Part shown: positions 57,438-64,000 of the stretch, in pieces
How the letters are laid out: each line of letters opens with the position of its first letter
How positions within the stretch are numbered: position 1 is the first letter of the stretch
Assembly (NCBI GenBank): GCA_001790855.1
Contig: MGDH01000036.1
Span: forward strand, 30,937 to 94,936
Reading direction: 5' to 3'
DNA length: 64,000 nucleotides
From: Candidatus Schekmanbacteria bacterium RIFCSPLOWO2_02_FULL_38_14
GTDB taxonomy: Bacteria > Schekmanbacteria > GWA2-38-11
Made by a program: the position numbers and the translations under genes
The notes under the pieces: model-generated
The model's input: only the letters and a program-made list of their open reading frames with translations
The model's database searches: none
Told to the model about the DNA's origin: nothing

Positions 57438-60290
57438 ATGGCTAAATTTGTTTATTTTTTCGGGAAGGGATCTGCTGACGGTAAAGGCGATATGAAAGAA
57501 CTGCTCGGAGGAAAAGGTGCAGGGCTTGCTGAAATGACCAACGCAGGTATTCCTGTACCGCCCGGATTCACAATTACCACAGAGGCATGCAAGGTCTATT
57601 ATGAAAACGGTGAAAAGCTTCCGCAAAAAATAAAATGGGAAATAGATGAGGCGTTGAAGCGGCTTGAAGATATACTGGGTTTAAGACTCGGAAACCCCAA
57701 AAACCCTCTGCTTCTTTCTGTTCGTTCAGGATCAAAGTTTTCAATGCCCGGAATGATGGATACTATTCTTAATCTCGGGCTTAATGATGAAACAGTAGAA
57801 GGGCTTGCAAAGAAAACAGGCAATAAAAGATTTGCCTACGACAGCTACAGAAGATTCATTCAGATGTTCGGGAATGTTGTCCTCGGCATTGGCAAGGATG
57901 TCTTTGAACATATTCTTATTGAAAAGAAAAAGAAATGCCGCGCCAAGTTCGACACAGACCTCTCGTGGGAAGCCTTAAGTGACCTCACATCTGAATATAA
58001 AAAAGAAATGAAAAGGGTAGTAGGCATAATTTTTCCTCAGGATGCCCATATACAGCTTTCTATGGCAAGAGATGCAGTTTTTAAATCATGGCACAATCCA
58101 AGGGCAATAACCTACAGGAAATTAAATGATATCCCTGAAAACCTTGGAACTGCGGTAAATGTGCAGGCAATGGTTTTTGGAAACCTCGGCAAAACATCAG
58201 CCACAGGCGTAGGATTCACAAGAAACCCTGCAACAGGAAAAAATGAATTCTACGGAGAATTTCTGATTAATGCCCAGGGAGAGGATGTGGTTGCAGGAAT
58301 CCGCACTCCTCAGCCAATATCCAATTTAAGAAAAGTAATGCCTGAAGTTTTCAGGCAATTAAAGGAAATCACAGACCGTCTTGAAAAGCATTATCGTGAT
58401 GTTCAGGATTTTGAATTTACCATTCAGGACAAACAGCTTTTCATGCTTCAGACAAGGAACGGAAAAAGAACAGCTATTGCAGCAATAAAAATAGCTGTTG
58501 ATATGGTTGAAGAAGGGCTGATTACAAAAGAAGAAGCTATTTTAAGAGTGGAACCTGCCTCACTGGACCAGCTTCTCCATCCTGTCTTTGAACCAAAACA
58601 CAGGGCAAAAGCAAAACTATCGGCAAAAGGGCTTCCTGCCTCCCCGGGCGCAGCAACAGGAAAAATAGTCTTTACTGCAGACGATGCAGTTGAATGGGCT
58701 AGAAAGAAAGAAAATGTTATCCTTGTAAGGAATGAGACCGTTCCTGATGATATTCACGGAATGAATGTTGCCAAGGGTATCCTTACAGCAACCGGAGGAA
58801 TGACATCTCATGCTGCTGTTGTGGGAAGGCAGATGGGAAAGCCAAGCATTGTGGGATGCAACAATCTCATCATAAACGAAAAAGGAAAAACCCTGATTGT
58901 TGACGGAAAAAAGCTGAAAGAAGGAGATTATATTTCAATAGATGGTTCAACCGGAGATGTAATACTTTTACAGCTTCCAACCACTGACTCTGAAATCATT
59001 CAGGTGGTTACAGAAAAGATTAAACCCAATAAATCCCAAACCTATCAGAATTTCCATAAACTCTTATCATGGGCTGAAGAAGCAAAAAGACTCAAAGTCA
59101 GAGCAAATGCAGATATCCCAAGAGATGCCAAGACAGCATTTGCCTTTGGCGCTCAGGGTATAGGGCTTTGCAGGACTGAGCATATGTTCTTTGCAAAGGA
59201 AAGACTTCCTATAGTTGTAAAAATGATACTATCCGCAGCAAAAGGACAGGAAGGAGTCAATATAATTGAGTCCCTGAAAAAGAGGACATCAGAAACAGGA
59301 TCAAACCAAAATAACAAGGAACTCAAGGATGAATTGAAAAAGGCAGAAGCAACATACAGTGAAGCAATTAAGGATTATATGGATTCATTAAAAAAACTCC
59401 TGCCAATGCAGAAGAGTGACTTCTATGGACTCTTCAAGGAGATGAGAGGATATCCCGTTACAATAAGGACACTTGACCCGCCTTTACACGAATTCCTTCC
59501 AAAGAGAGAAGAACTGATGGTAGAAATTGCTACGCTGAAAGCCTCAAATGCAAAAAAGAATAAAGCAAAAATAGAAAAACTTGAGGAACTGCTGGCAAAA
59601 GTTACTGAACTCCACGAGTTCAACCCGATGCTTGGTCACAGGGGATGCCGTCTCGGAATAACCTATCCTGAAATTACAAAAATGCAGACGGAAGCAATTT
59701 TTACTGCAGCCTGTGAACTTGCAAAAAAGAAGATAAAAGTAATACCTGAGATAATGATTCCCCTTGTAGGCCATGTAAGGGAGCTGAAAGCCCAGAAAAA
59801 AATAGTTGTCTCTGTCGCAGAAGAGGTAATGAAAAAGAACAAAGTCAGGATAGATTACCTTGTCGGCACCATGATAGAGCTTCCGCGGGGAGCAATCACT
59901 GCAGATGAGATTGCGCAAGAAGCAGATTTCTTTTCCTTTGGAACCAATGACCTCACGCAGACAACTTTCGGCTTTTCAAGAGATGATGTGGTAAAGTTTT
60001 TGAGAGTTTACCAGCAGATGGGAATTCTGGAAAAGGATCCATTTGCAACCATCGATGTTGAAGGTGTTGGACATCTTATAAAGATTGGAGTTCAGAAAGG
60101 AAGAGGAATAAAGCAAAATCTGAAAGTAGGTATCTGCGGAGAACACGGAGGAGACCCTGCATCAATAGAATTTTTTAATAAGATAGGGCTTGATTATGTA
60201 AGCTGTTCCCCGTACAGAGTGCCTATTGCAAGGCTTGCTGCTGCCCGAATTGCTTTATCCGAGAAGGTTTCAAAAAGAGAAGGTGATTGA
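57438..60290 (+). CDS. ppdK: Pyruvate, phosphate dikinase
   Basis: A 950-residue enzyme that interconverts PEP and pyruvate using AMP and pyrophosphate. It has an ATP-grasp domain (GGKGAGLAEMTNAGIPVPPG), a phosphohistidine domain with catalytic His458 (GGMTSHAAVVGRQMGKP) and a PEP-binding barrel with GTNDLTQTTFGFSRDD and the catalytic Cys923 (DYVSCSPYRVPIARLA). It is about 70 residues longer than common bacterial forms, with two charged helical insertions (about 620-660 and 695-725) in the barrel domain. AGGAGG lies five bases before the ATG. It suits a PPi-based gluconeogenic or glycolytic route in an anaerobe. Confidence 0.96.
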   Translation: MAKFVYFFGKGSADGKGDMKELLGGKGAGLAEMTNAGIPVPPGFTITTEACKVYYENGEKLPQKIKWEIDEALKRLEDILGLRLGNPKNPLLLSVRSGSKFSMPGMMDTILNLGLNDETVEGLAKKTGNKRFAYDSYRRFIQMFGNVVLGIGKDVFEHILIEKKKKCRAKFDTDLSWEALSDLTSEYKKEMKRVVGIIFPQDAHIQLSMARDAVFKSWHNPRAITYRKLNDIPENLGTAVNVQAMVFGNLGKTSATGVGFTRNPATGKNEFYGEFLINAQGEDVVAGIRTPQPISNLRKVMPEVFRQLKEITDRLEKHYRDVQDFEFTIQDKQLFMLQTRNGKRTAIAAIKIAVDMVEEGLITKEEAILRVEPASLDQLLHPVFEPKHRAKAKLSAKGLPASPGAATGKIVFTADDAVEWARKKENVILVRNETVPDDIHGMNVAKGILTATGGMTSHAAVVGRQMGKPSIVGCNNLIINEKGKTLIVDGKKLKEGDYISIDGSTGDVILLQLPTTDSEIIQVVTEKIKPNKSQTYQNFHKLLSWAEEAKRLKVRANADIPRDAKTAFAFGAQGIGLCRTEHMFFAKERLPIVVKMILSAAKGQEGVNIIESLKKRTSETGSNQNNKELKDELKKAEATYSEAIKDYMDSLKKLLPMQKSDFYGLFKEMRGYPVTIRTLDPPLHEFLPKREELMVEIATLKASNAKKNKAKIEKLEELLAKVTELHEFNPMLGHRGCRLGITYPEITKMQTEAIFTAACELAKKKIKVIPEIMIPLVGHVRELKAQKKIVVSVAEEVMKKNKVRIDYLVGTMIELPRGAITADEIAQEADFFSFGTNDLTQTTFGFSRDDVVKFLRVYQQMGILEKDPFATIDVEGVGHLIKIGVQKGRGIKQNLKVGICGEHGGDPASIEFFNKIGLDYVSCSPYRVPIARLAAARIALSEKVSKREGD

Positions 60291-60403
60291 ACTGTGGAAT
60301 TAACCTGAAATCCGAAAGAAATGACAATACAAATTTTCCCTTGCAAAAATATATCTTACATGTTAGGGAGTGAAAGTTTTTAAAATACACACACTTTTTG
60401 ATC

Positions 60404-60435
60404 CTCTTAAAGAGGTGTCCTGATAAGAATCAGGA
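60404..60435 (+). promoter_or_regulatory. Two small hairpins in the rpsB leader
   Basis: CCTCTT-A-AAGAGG near 60404-60416 and TCCTGAT-AAGA-ATCAGGA at 60418-60435, the second followed by TTTTAGGAGG. They lie about 60 nt before rpsB and could be part of a leader for ribosomal-protein autoregulation, or a weak terminator after ppdK. Confidence 0.35.
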
Positions 60436-60490
60436 TTTTAGGAGGAGATGAGAAAAGTGGAGGTTTAACCAAACTTAAAAGGAGAAAATA

Positions 60491-61291
60491 TTGAGCATCA
60501 TTTCAATGAAAAGTCTGCTCGAAACAGGGGTTCATTTCGGGCATCAGACAAAACGATGGAACCCCAAAATGAAAAAATATATCTATGGTGCTAAGCACGG
60601 AATTTATATCATAGACCTGCAAAAAACTGTACGGCTTTTCAGGGAAGCTTACAGTTTTGTGCGAGATCTTGTTGCCTCTGGTGAAAAAATTCTGTTTGTT
60701 GGAACAAAAAAGCAAGCATCAGAATCAATAGTAGAAGCAGCAACCCGCTGCGGTATGGGTTATGTAAGTGAAAGGTGGCTTGGAGGAAGCCTGACAAATT
60801 TTAAGACAATTTCCAAAAGCATAAAAAAATTAAAAGAACTGGAAGAAATGAAGAACACAGGTATTTATCAGGCTGTTTCCAAAAAAGAAATGATAGAACT
60901 CGAAAAGGAAAGAATCAGACTTGAGCGTTATTTTGGCGGATTGAAGAATATGGATAAGCATCCCGCAGCTATTTATGTAGTTGACCCGAGAAAGGAAAGA
61001 ATTGCAGTAAATGAAGCCAAAATAATGGGAATACCTCTTGTGGGACTGGTAGACACCAACTGCGACCCTGACCTGATTGATTATATCATCCCTGGAAATG
61101 ACGACGCTATAAGGGCAATCAAACTTATTACATCAAAAATAGCTGATGCTGTCATTGAAGGAAAACAGTTTGCCATAGATCGGGAGTCTGGAAAAACTGA
61201 ACCAATAGTACCTATGGCTCAAGACCCTGAAACAGATGAAAGCGAAGAAATCGATATAATGAGCGATCATAAAGATAAGACGAAAACCTGA
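60491..61291 (+). CDS. rpsB: 30S ribosomal protein S2
   Basis: A 266-residue S2 with the usual landmarks ([53 protein letters not shown]) and an acidic C-terminal tail. The start is TTG at 60491, with GGAG six bases upstream. It heads the conserved rpsB-tsf-pyrH-frr order. Confidence 0.97.
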   Translation: MSIISMKSLLETGVHFGHQTKRWNPKMKKYIYGAKHGIYIIDLQKTVRLFREAYSFVRDLVASGEKILFVGTKKQASESIVEAATRCGMGYVSERWLGGSLTNFKTISKSIKKLKELEEMKNTGIYQAVSKKEMIELEKERIRLERYFGGLKNMDKHPAAIYVVDPRKERIAVNEAKIMGIPLVGLVDTNCDPDLIDYIIPGNDDAIRAIKLITSKIADAVIEGKQFAIDRESGKTEPIVPMAQDPETDESEEIDIMSDHKDKTKT

Positions 61292-61308
61292 GGATTCTAG
61301 GAGGAATT

Positions 61309-61914
61309 ATGCAGGTATCAGCTACACTGGTTAAAGATTTGAGAGAAAAAACAGGTGCAGGCATAGTCGAATGCAAACAGGCACTTGAGGAAAGCAAAGG
61401 AAATTTAGATGAAGCAATCAATTTATTAAGAAAAAAGGGGCTTGCTTCTGCGGCAAAGAAAGCAACAAGGGTCGCGAAGGAAGGGATAATCGGTTCCTAT
61501 ATCCACGCAGGAGGTAAAATCGGGGTTCTTGTTGAGGTTAATTGCGAAACAGATTTTGTCGCAAAAACCGAGGACTTCAAATTCCTTGTTAAGGATATCG
61601 CAATGCAGATTGCTGCTGCAAACCCAAGATATGTAAGCAGAGAAGAAGTTTCTGGGCAGGAGACTGAAAACGAGAAAAAAATCTACGAAGCGCAGATAAA
61701 GGACCAGAAAAAACCTCAGAATGTAATAGAAAAAATTGTGCTTGGAAAACTTGATAAATATTATGAAACTGTGTGCCTTAAGGAACAGATATTTATAAAA
61801 AACCCTGAACTCACTATTGAGCAGTTGATTAAATCAAAAATAGCCCAGCTGGGTGAAAATATCAGCATAAAGAGGTTTGTGAGATTCCACCTGGGAGAAG
61901 ACCATCAGGGATAA
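61309..61914 (+). CDS. tsf: Elongation factor Ts, short form
   Basis: A 201-residue nucleotide exchange factor for EF-Tu. The N-terminal UBA-like domain (LREKTGAGIVECKQALEES) and the EF-Tu-contacting core (VEVNCETDFVAKTEDF) are present. The protein is about 80 residues shorter than E. coli EF-Ts, like the short Thermus-type form that works as a dimer. AGGAGG precedes the ATG by four bases. Confidence 0.96.
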   Translation: MQVSATLVKDLREKTGAGIVECKQALEESKGNLDEAINLLRKKGLASAAKKATRVAKEGIIGSYIHAGGKIGVLVEVNCETDFVAKTEDFKFLVKDIAMQIAAANPRYVSREEVSGQETENEKKIYEAQIKDQKKPQNVIEKIVLGKLDKYYETVCLKEQIFIKNPELTIEQLIKSKIAQLGENISIKRFVRFHLGEDHQG

Positions 61915-61927
61915 AAAAGGGAAACTA

Positions 61928-62054
61928 TAAATCCTAAATTCAAGACTCTAAACAAATTCAAATAGCCAAAATTAAAAACAGTTTAGAACATTGTGATTTA
62001 TAATTTTCATATTGTTTGGGATTTAAATATTAGGATTTAGAATTTAATTTAGGT
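61928..62054. repeat. AT-rich foldable element between tsf and pyrH
   Basis: AAATCCTAA near 61930 pairs with TTAGGATTT near 62030, with AATTCAAATAGCC and TTTGGGATTT words inside. The AAATCCTAAATTC word is shared with the element at 30213-30358. It separates two genes of a normally tight operon. Confidence 0.6.
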
Positions 62055-62062
62055 TTTCAATT

Positions 62063-62788
62063 ATGAAAAATAACAAGATGAAATATAAGCGCATTCTTCT
62101 GAAAATCTCAGGAGAAATCTTGGCAGGAAAAAAAGGGTATGGCATCGATATAGAAATAGTGAAAAAGATTGCCAATGAAATAAAAGAAGTCCATAAACTT
62201 GGAACGCAGATTGCAATAGTAGTCGGCGGAGGCAATATATTCAGAGGCGTAGAACTTACTGTACAGGAAATAGACAGGGCATCAGGAGACTATATGGGAA
62301 TGCTTGCGACAGTGATGAACGCTCTTGCCATTCAGAATGCACTGGAAAAACTCGGAGTATATACAAGAGTCCTTTCAGCAATTGAAATGAAGGAAGTGGC
62401 AGAACCTTATATCAGGAGAAGAGCAATAAGACATCTGGAAAAAAACAGAGTTGTAATCTTTGCCGGAGGAACTGGAAACCCATACTTCACTACAGACACA
62501 GCAGCTTCTTTGCGGGCTATGGAGATAAATGCTGATGTGATTCTTAAAGCAACAAAAGTTGACGGAGTTTACAGCGCTGACCCGATGAAAGATAGTCTTG
62601 CAAAAAAATTTCCTCGGCTTACTTATATTCAGGTTCTTGAAAAAGGCTTAAAAGTAATGGATGCTACTGCAATATCTCTCTGCATGGATAACAACCTTCC
62701 TATAATTGTATTCAATCTGAACCAGGATGGCAATATTAAAAAAGCAGTTATGGGAAAAAAAATCGGAACAGTTGTAACAGGGAGCTAA
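62063..62788 (+). CDS. pyrH: Uridylate kinase
   Basis: A 241-residue bacterial UMP kinase of the amino-acid-kinase fold ([52 protein letters not shown]). It is hexameric and GTP-regulated in relatives. It converts UMP to UDP. frr follows with a one-base gap. Confidence 0.97.
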   Translation: MKNNKMKYKRILLKISGEILAGKKGYGIDIEIVKKIANEIKEVHKLGTQIAIVVGGGNIFRGVELTVQEIDRASGDYMGMLATVMNALAIQNALEKLGVYTRVLSAIEMKEVAEPYIRRRAIRHLEKNRVVIFAGGTGNPYFTTDTAASLRAMEINADVILKATKVDGVYSADPMKDSLAKKFPRLTYIQVLEKGLKVMDATAISLCMDNNLPIIVFNLNQDGNIKKAVMGKKIGTVVTGS

Positions 62789-62789
62789 T

Positions 62790-63347
62790 ATGATTCAGGA
62801 AATCTATAAAGAAATTGAAGAACTTATGAAAAAAGCCTTAACTGCCCTTCACCGCGATTTTGCTTCAATAAGGACAGGAAGGGCAAATGCCGCCTTGCTC
62901 GATGGAATAAAGGCAAGTTACTACGGCAACCTGACACCGATAAATCAGCTTGCAACAGTTTCCGTTCCTGAAAACAGATTAATAGTTGTCCAGCCATGGG
63001 ATCCAAGTGCTCTTGGAGAAATTGAAAAAGCAATTCTAAAATCTGACCTCGGAATATCGCCTGCAAACGACGGGAAAACAATAAAGCTCCCGATTCCGGA
63101 GCTGACCGAAGAAAGAAGACGCGAGCTTGTTAAAGTAGTGCACAAGAATGCTGAGAGAGAGAGAGTTTCTATCAGAAACGCCAGAAGGGATGGAAATGAA
63201 AAGATAAAGTCATTGCAGAAAGAAAAAAAAATAACTGAGGATGACGCACACAAAGCCCAGACTGAAATTCAGAAAATTACTGATAAATACATGGAACGCC
63301 TTGAATCAGCAGTAAAGAGCAAGGAAGAAGAAATTTTAAAGTTTTAA
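62790..63347 (+). CDS. frr: Ribosome recycling factor
   Basis: A 185-residue factor of standard length, with the family stretches ASIRTGRANAALLDGI, LATVSVPENRLIVVQPWDPS and PELTEERRRELVKVVHKNAE. It splits post-termination ribosomes together with EF-G. Start ATG is one base after the pyrH stop, so the two are translationally coupled. Confidence 0.97.
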   Translation: MIQEIYKEIEELMKKALTALHRDFASIRTGRANAALLDGIKASYYGNLTPINQLATVSVPENRLIVVQPWDPSALGEIEKAILKSDLGISPANDGKTIKLPIPELTEERRRELVKVVHKNAERERVSIRNARRDGNEKIKSLQKEKKITEDDAHKAQTEIQKITDKYMERLESAVKSKEEEILKF

Positions 63348-63445
63348 GTTTAAAGGCTACTCTGTGTAACCGCATTAAATTTAAAAAAGCCCTTGAAAAT
63401 AACAGTAACTCTAAACTTAGCTATTTCTAAAGGTGGTGAAACTGG

Positions 63446-63616
63446 ATGCATACAATAAATGATGAGTGCATTGCTTGCGGAACCTGTGCTGAGGTGTGCC
63501 CATCAGAGGCAATAAAAGCAGGAGAGAACAAATACATTATTGACGACAACTGCACTGATTGCGGAACCTGTGTTGAAGCATGCCCTGTTGATGCAATAAA
63601 AGCTCCGGCGGCTTAA
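63446..63616 (+). CDS. 2[4Fe-4S] ferredoxin
   Basis: A 56-residue clostridial-type ferredoxin with two complete cluster motifs: CIACGTCAEVCP and CTDCGTCVEACP. AGGTGG lies about nine bases before the ATG. It sits between frr and uppS, where no ferredoxin is usual, and is followed by a terminator. It probably serves low-potential anaerobic metabolism; the radical SAM enzymes and oxidoreductases are possible users. Confidence 0.92.
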   Translation: MHTINDECIACGTCAEVCPSEAIKAGENKYIIDDNCTDCGTCVEACPVDAIKAPAA

Positions 63617-63637
63617 TGTCAATTTTCTTAAAACAAG

Positions 63638-63684
63638 AATTAGGTCGAGAATCAAAAACATGATTTTTCGGCCTAATTTTTTTA
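63638..63684 (+). terminator. Rho-independent terminator after the ferredoxin gene
   Basis: AATTAGG with CGAGAATCA pairs with TGATTTTTCG and CCTAATT, followed by TTTTTATTT. It lies 22 nt after the ferredoxin stop. A second promoter for uppS is therefore expected. Confidence 0.75.
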
Positions 63685-63790
63685 TTTCTACTGAATAGAG
63701 TTGAAATAAACAAGCTATTATTATAGCATATAAAACTTAAACATTCTGTTGGAAAAACACAATATGATGTCATTCAGTCTGTGTCGCAAT

Positions 63791-63824
63791 GTCATTGCGA
63801 TGGAGCAAAGCGACTGAAGCAATG
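63791..63824. repeat. Degenerate CATTGCGAG-type repeat, copy 3
   Basis: GTCATTGCGATGGAGCAAAGCGACTGAAGCAATG resembles one arm of the elements at 17617 and 52882. It ends six bases before the uppS start codon. Confidence 0.65.
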
Positions 63825-63829
63825 TAGTT

Positions 63830-64000
63830 ATGCGCGAAGAAGAACTTTTAAAAAAAATAGATCCCAAAAAGCTTCCAAGACATATTGCTATCATAATGGA
63901 TGGCAACGGAAGATGGGCAAGGATGAGAAAGCTTAACAGGATTGAAGGCCACAGAAGAGCAACAGAAACTGTAAGAAATGTTGTTATGACTTGCAGGGAG
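63830..64000 (+). CDS. uppS: Isoprenyl transferase (undecaprenyl diphosphate synthase), partial
   Basis: The first 57 codons, cut by the window edge. The active-site motif [13 protein letters not shown] (Asp that binds Mg2+ and the allylic substrate) is followed by [13 protein letters not shown], which is diagnostic. It should make the lipid carrier for cell-wall synthesis. No Shine-Dalgarno is visible; a dispersed repeat occupies that position and an in-frame TGA lies just upstream, so ATG 63830 is the only reasonable start. Confidence 0.93.
   Translation, partial: MREEELLKKIDPKKLPRHIAIIMDGNGRWARMRKLNRIEGHRRATETVRNVVMTCRE

Overview
The window is AT-rich and densely coded. It has no plasmid, phage or transposase genes. 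It looks like the chromosome of an uncultured Gram-negative, probably anaerobic or microaerophilic respirer. A complete Tol-Pal set (tolQ, tolR, tolA/tonB-like, tolB, pal, cpoB) implies an outer membrane. Desulforedoxins, ferredoxin, PPDK and a very large multihaem cytochrome set imply anaerobic, electron-transfer-centred metabolism. Resemblances are to Geobacter-type Deltaproteobacteria, Nitrospirota and candidate phyla such as Schekmanbacteria; placement is inference, because no rRNA is present.

Layout. 1-3 kb: end of an ATP synthase operon (atpB, atpZ-like) and a divergent exported TldD-like protease. 3.2-21.7 kb (minus strand): respiratory supercluster with a CbcL-like multihaem c/cytochrome b fusion, two split versions of the same module, an 18-haem and a 12-haem membrane-anchored cytochrome, a Rieske/cytochrome b6/subunit IV complex with a 9-haem cytochrome, a Psr/Phs-type molybdopterin oxidoreductase (catalytic, 4x[4Fe-4S] and NrfD subunits) and a NapC-like hexahaem protein. 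I count about 76 c-haem motifs. 22-26 kb (minus): a sensor kinase with a CXXCH in its periplasmic domain and an NtrC-type sigma54 activator, probably regulating the cluster; a near-perfect sigma54 promoter lies upstream of the 12-haem gene. That 12-haem protein carries an intact cytoplasmic receiver domain at its N-terminus, a very unusual fusion.

26.6-36.8 kb: tRNA-Arg, then the conserved rho-rpmE-prfA-prmC-murA order (minus), then alaS, a SurA-like chaperone and two tiny tandem desulforedoxin-like genes (plus). 36.8-41.7 kb: tol-pal genes (minus). 41.9-44 kb: SNF-family Na+ symporter with a tiny partner protein, a small zinc-finger protein, tRNA-Cys and tRNA-Gly. 44.2-50.2 kb (minus): a RiPP cassette of the SynChlorMet (Scm) type: PqqD-like, two radical SAM/SPASM enzymes, a 55-residue precursor that is easy to miss, an HPr-kinase-like protein, an S26 peptidase without a membrane anchor, and a nucleotidyltransferase-family protein, behind a good sigma70 promoter. 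50.3-64 kb: PHP phosphoesterase, LarA-like racemase, bacterioferritin, an orphan LolD-type ATPase, glyQS, ppdK, then rpsB-tsf-pyrH-frr-ferredoxin-uppS.

Intergenic regions are unusually rich in dispersed palindromes of several families: GC-rich double hairpins, CATTGCGAG-type elements, palindromes with changing but self-complementary arms, and AT-rich foldable elements of about 70-150 bp. Some reach into gene ends. The two most interesting systems are the receiver-cytochrome respiratory cluster and the Scm-type RiPP cassette with its newly visible precursor.
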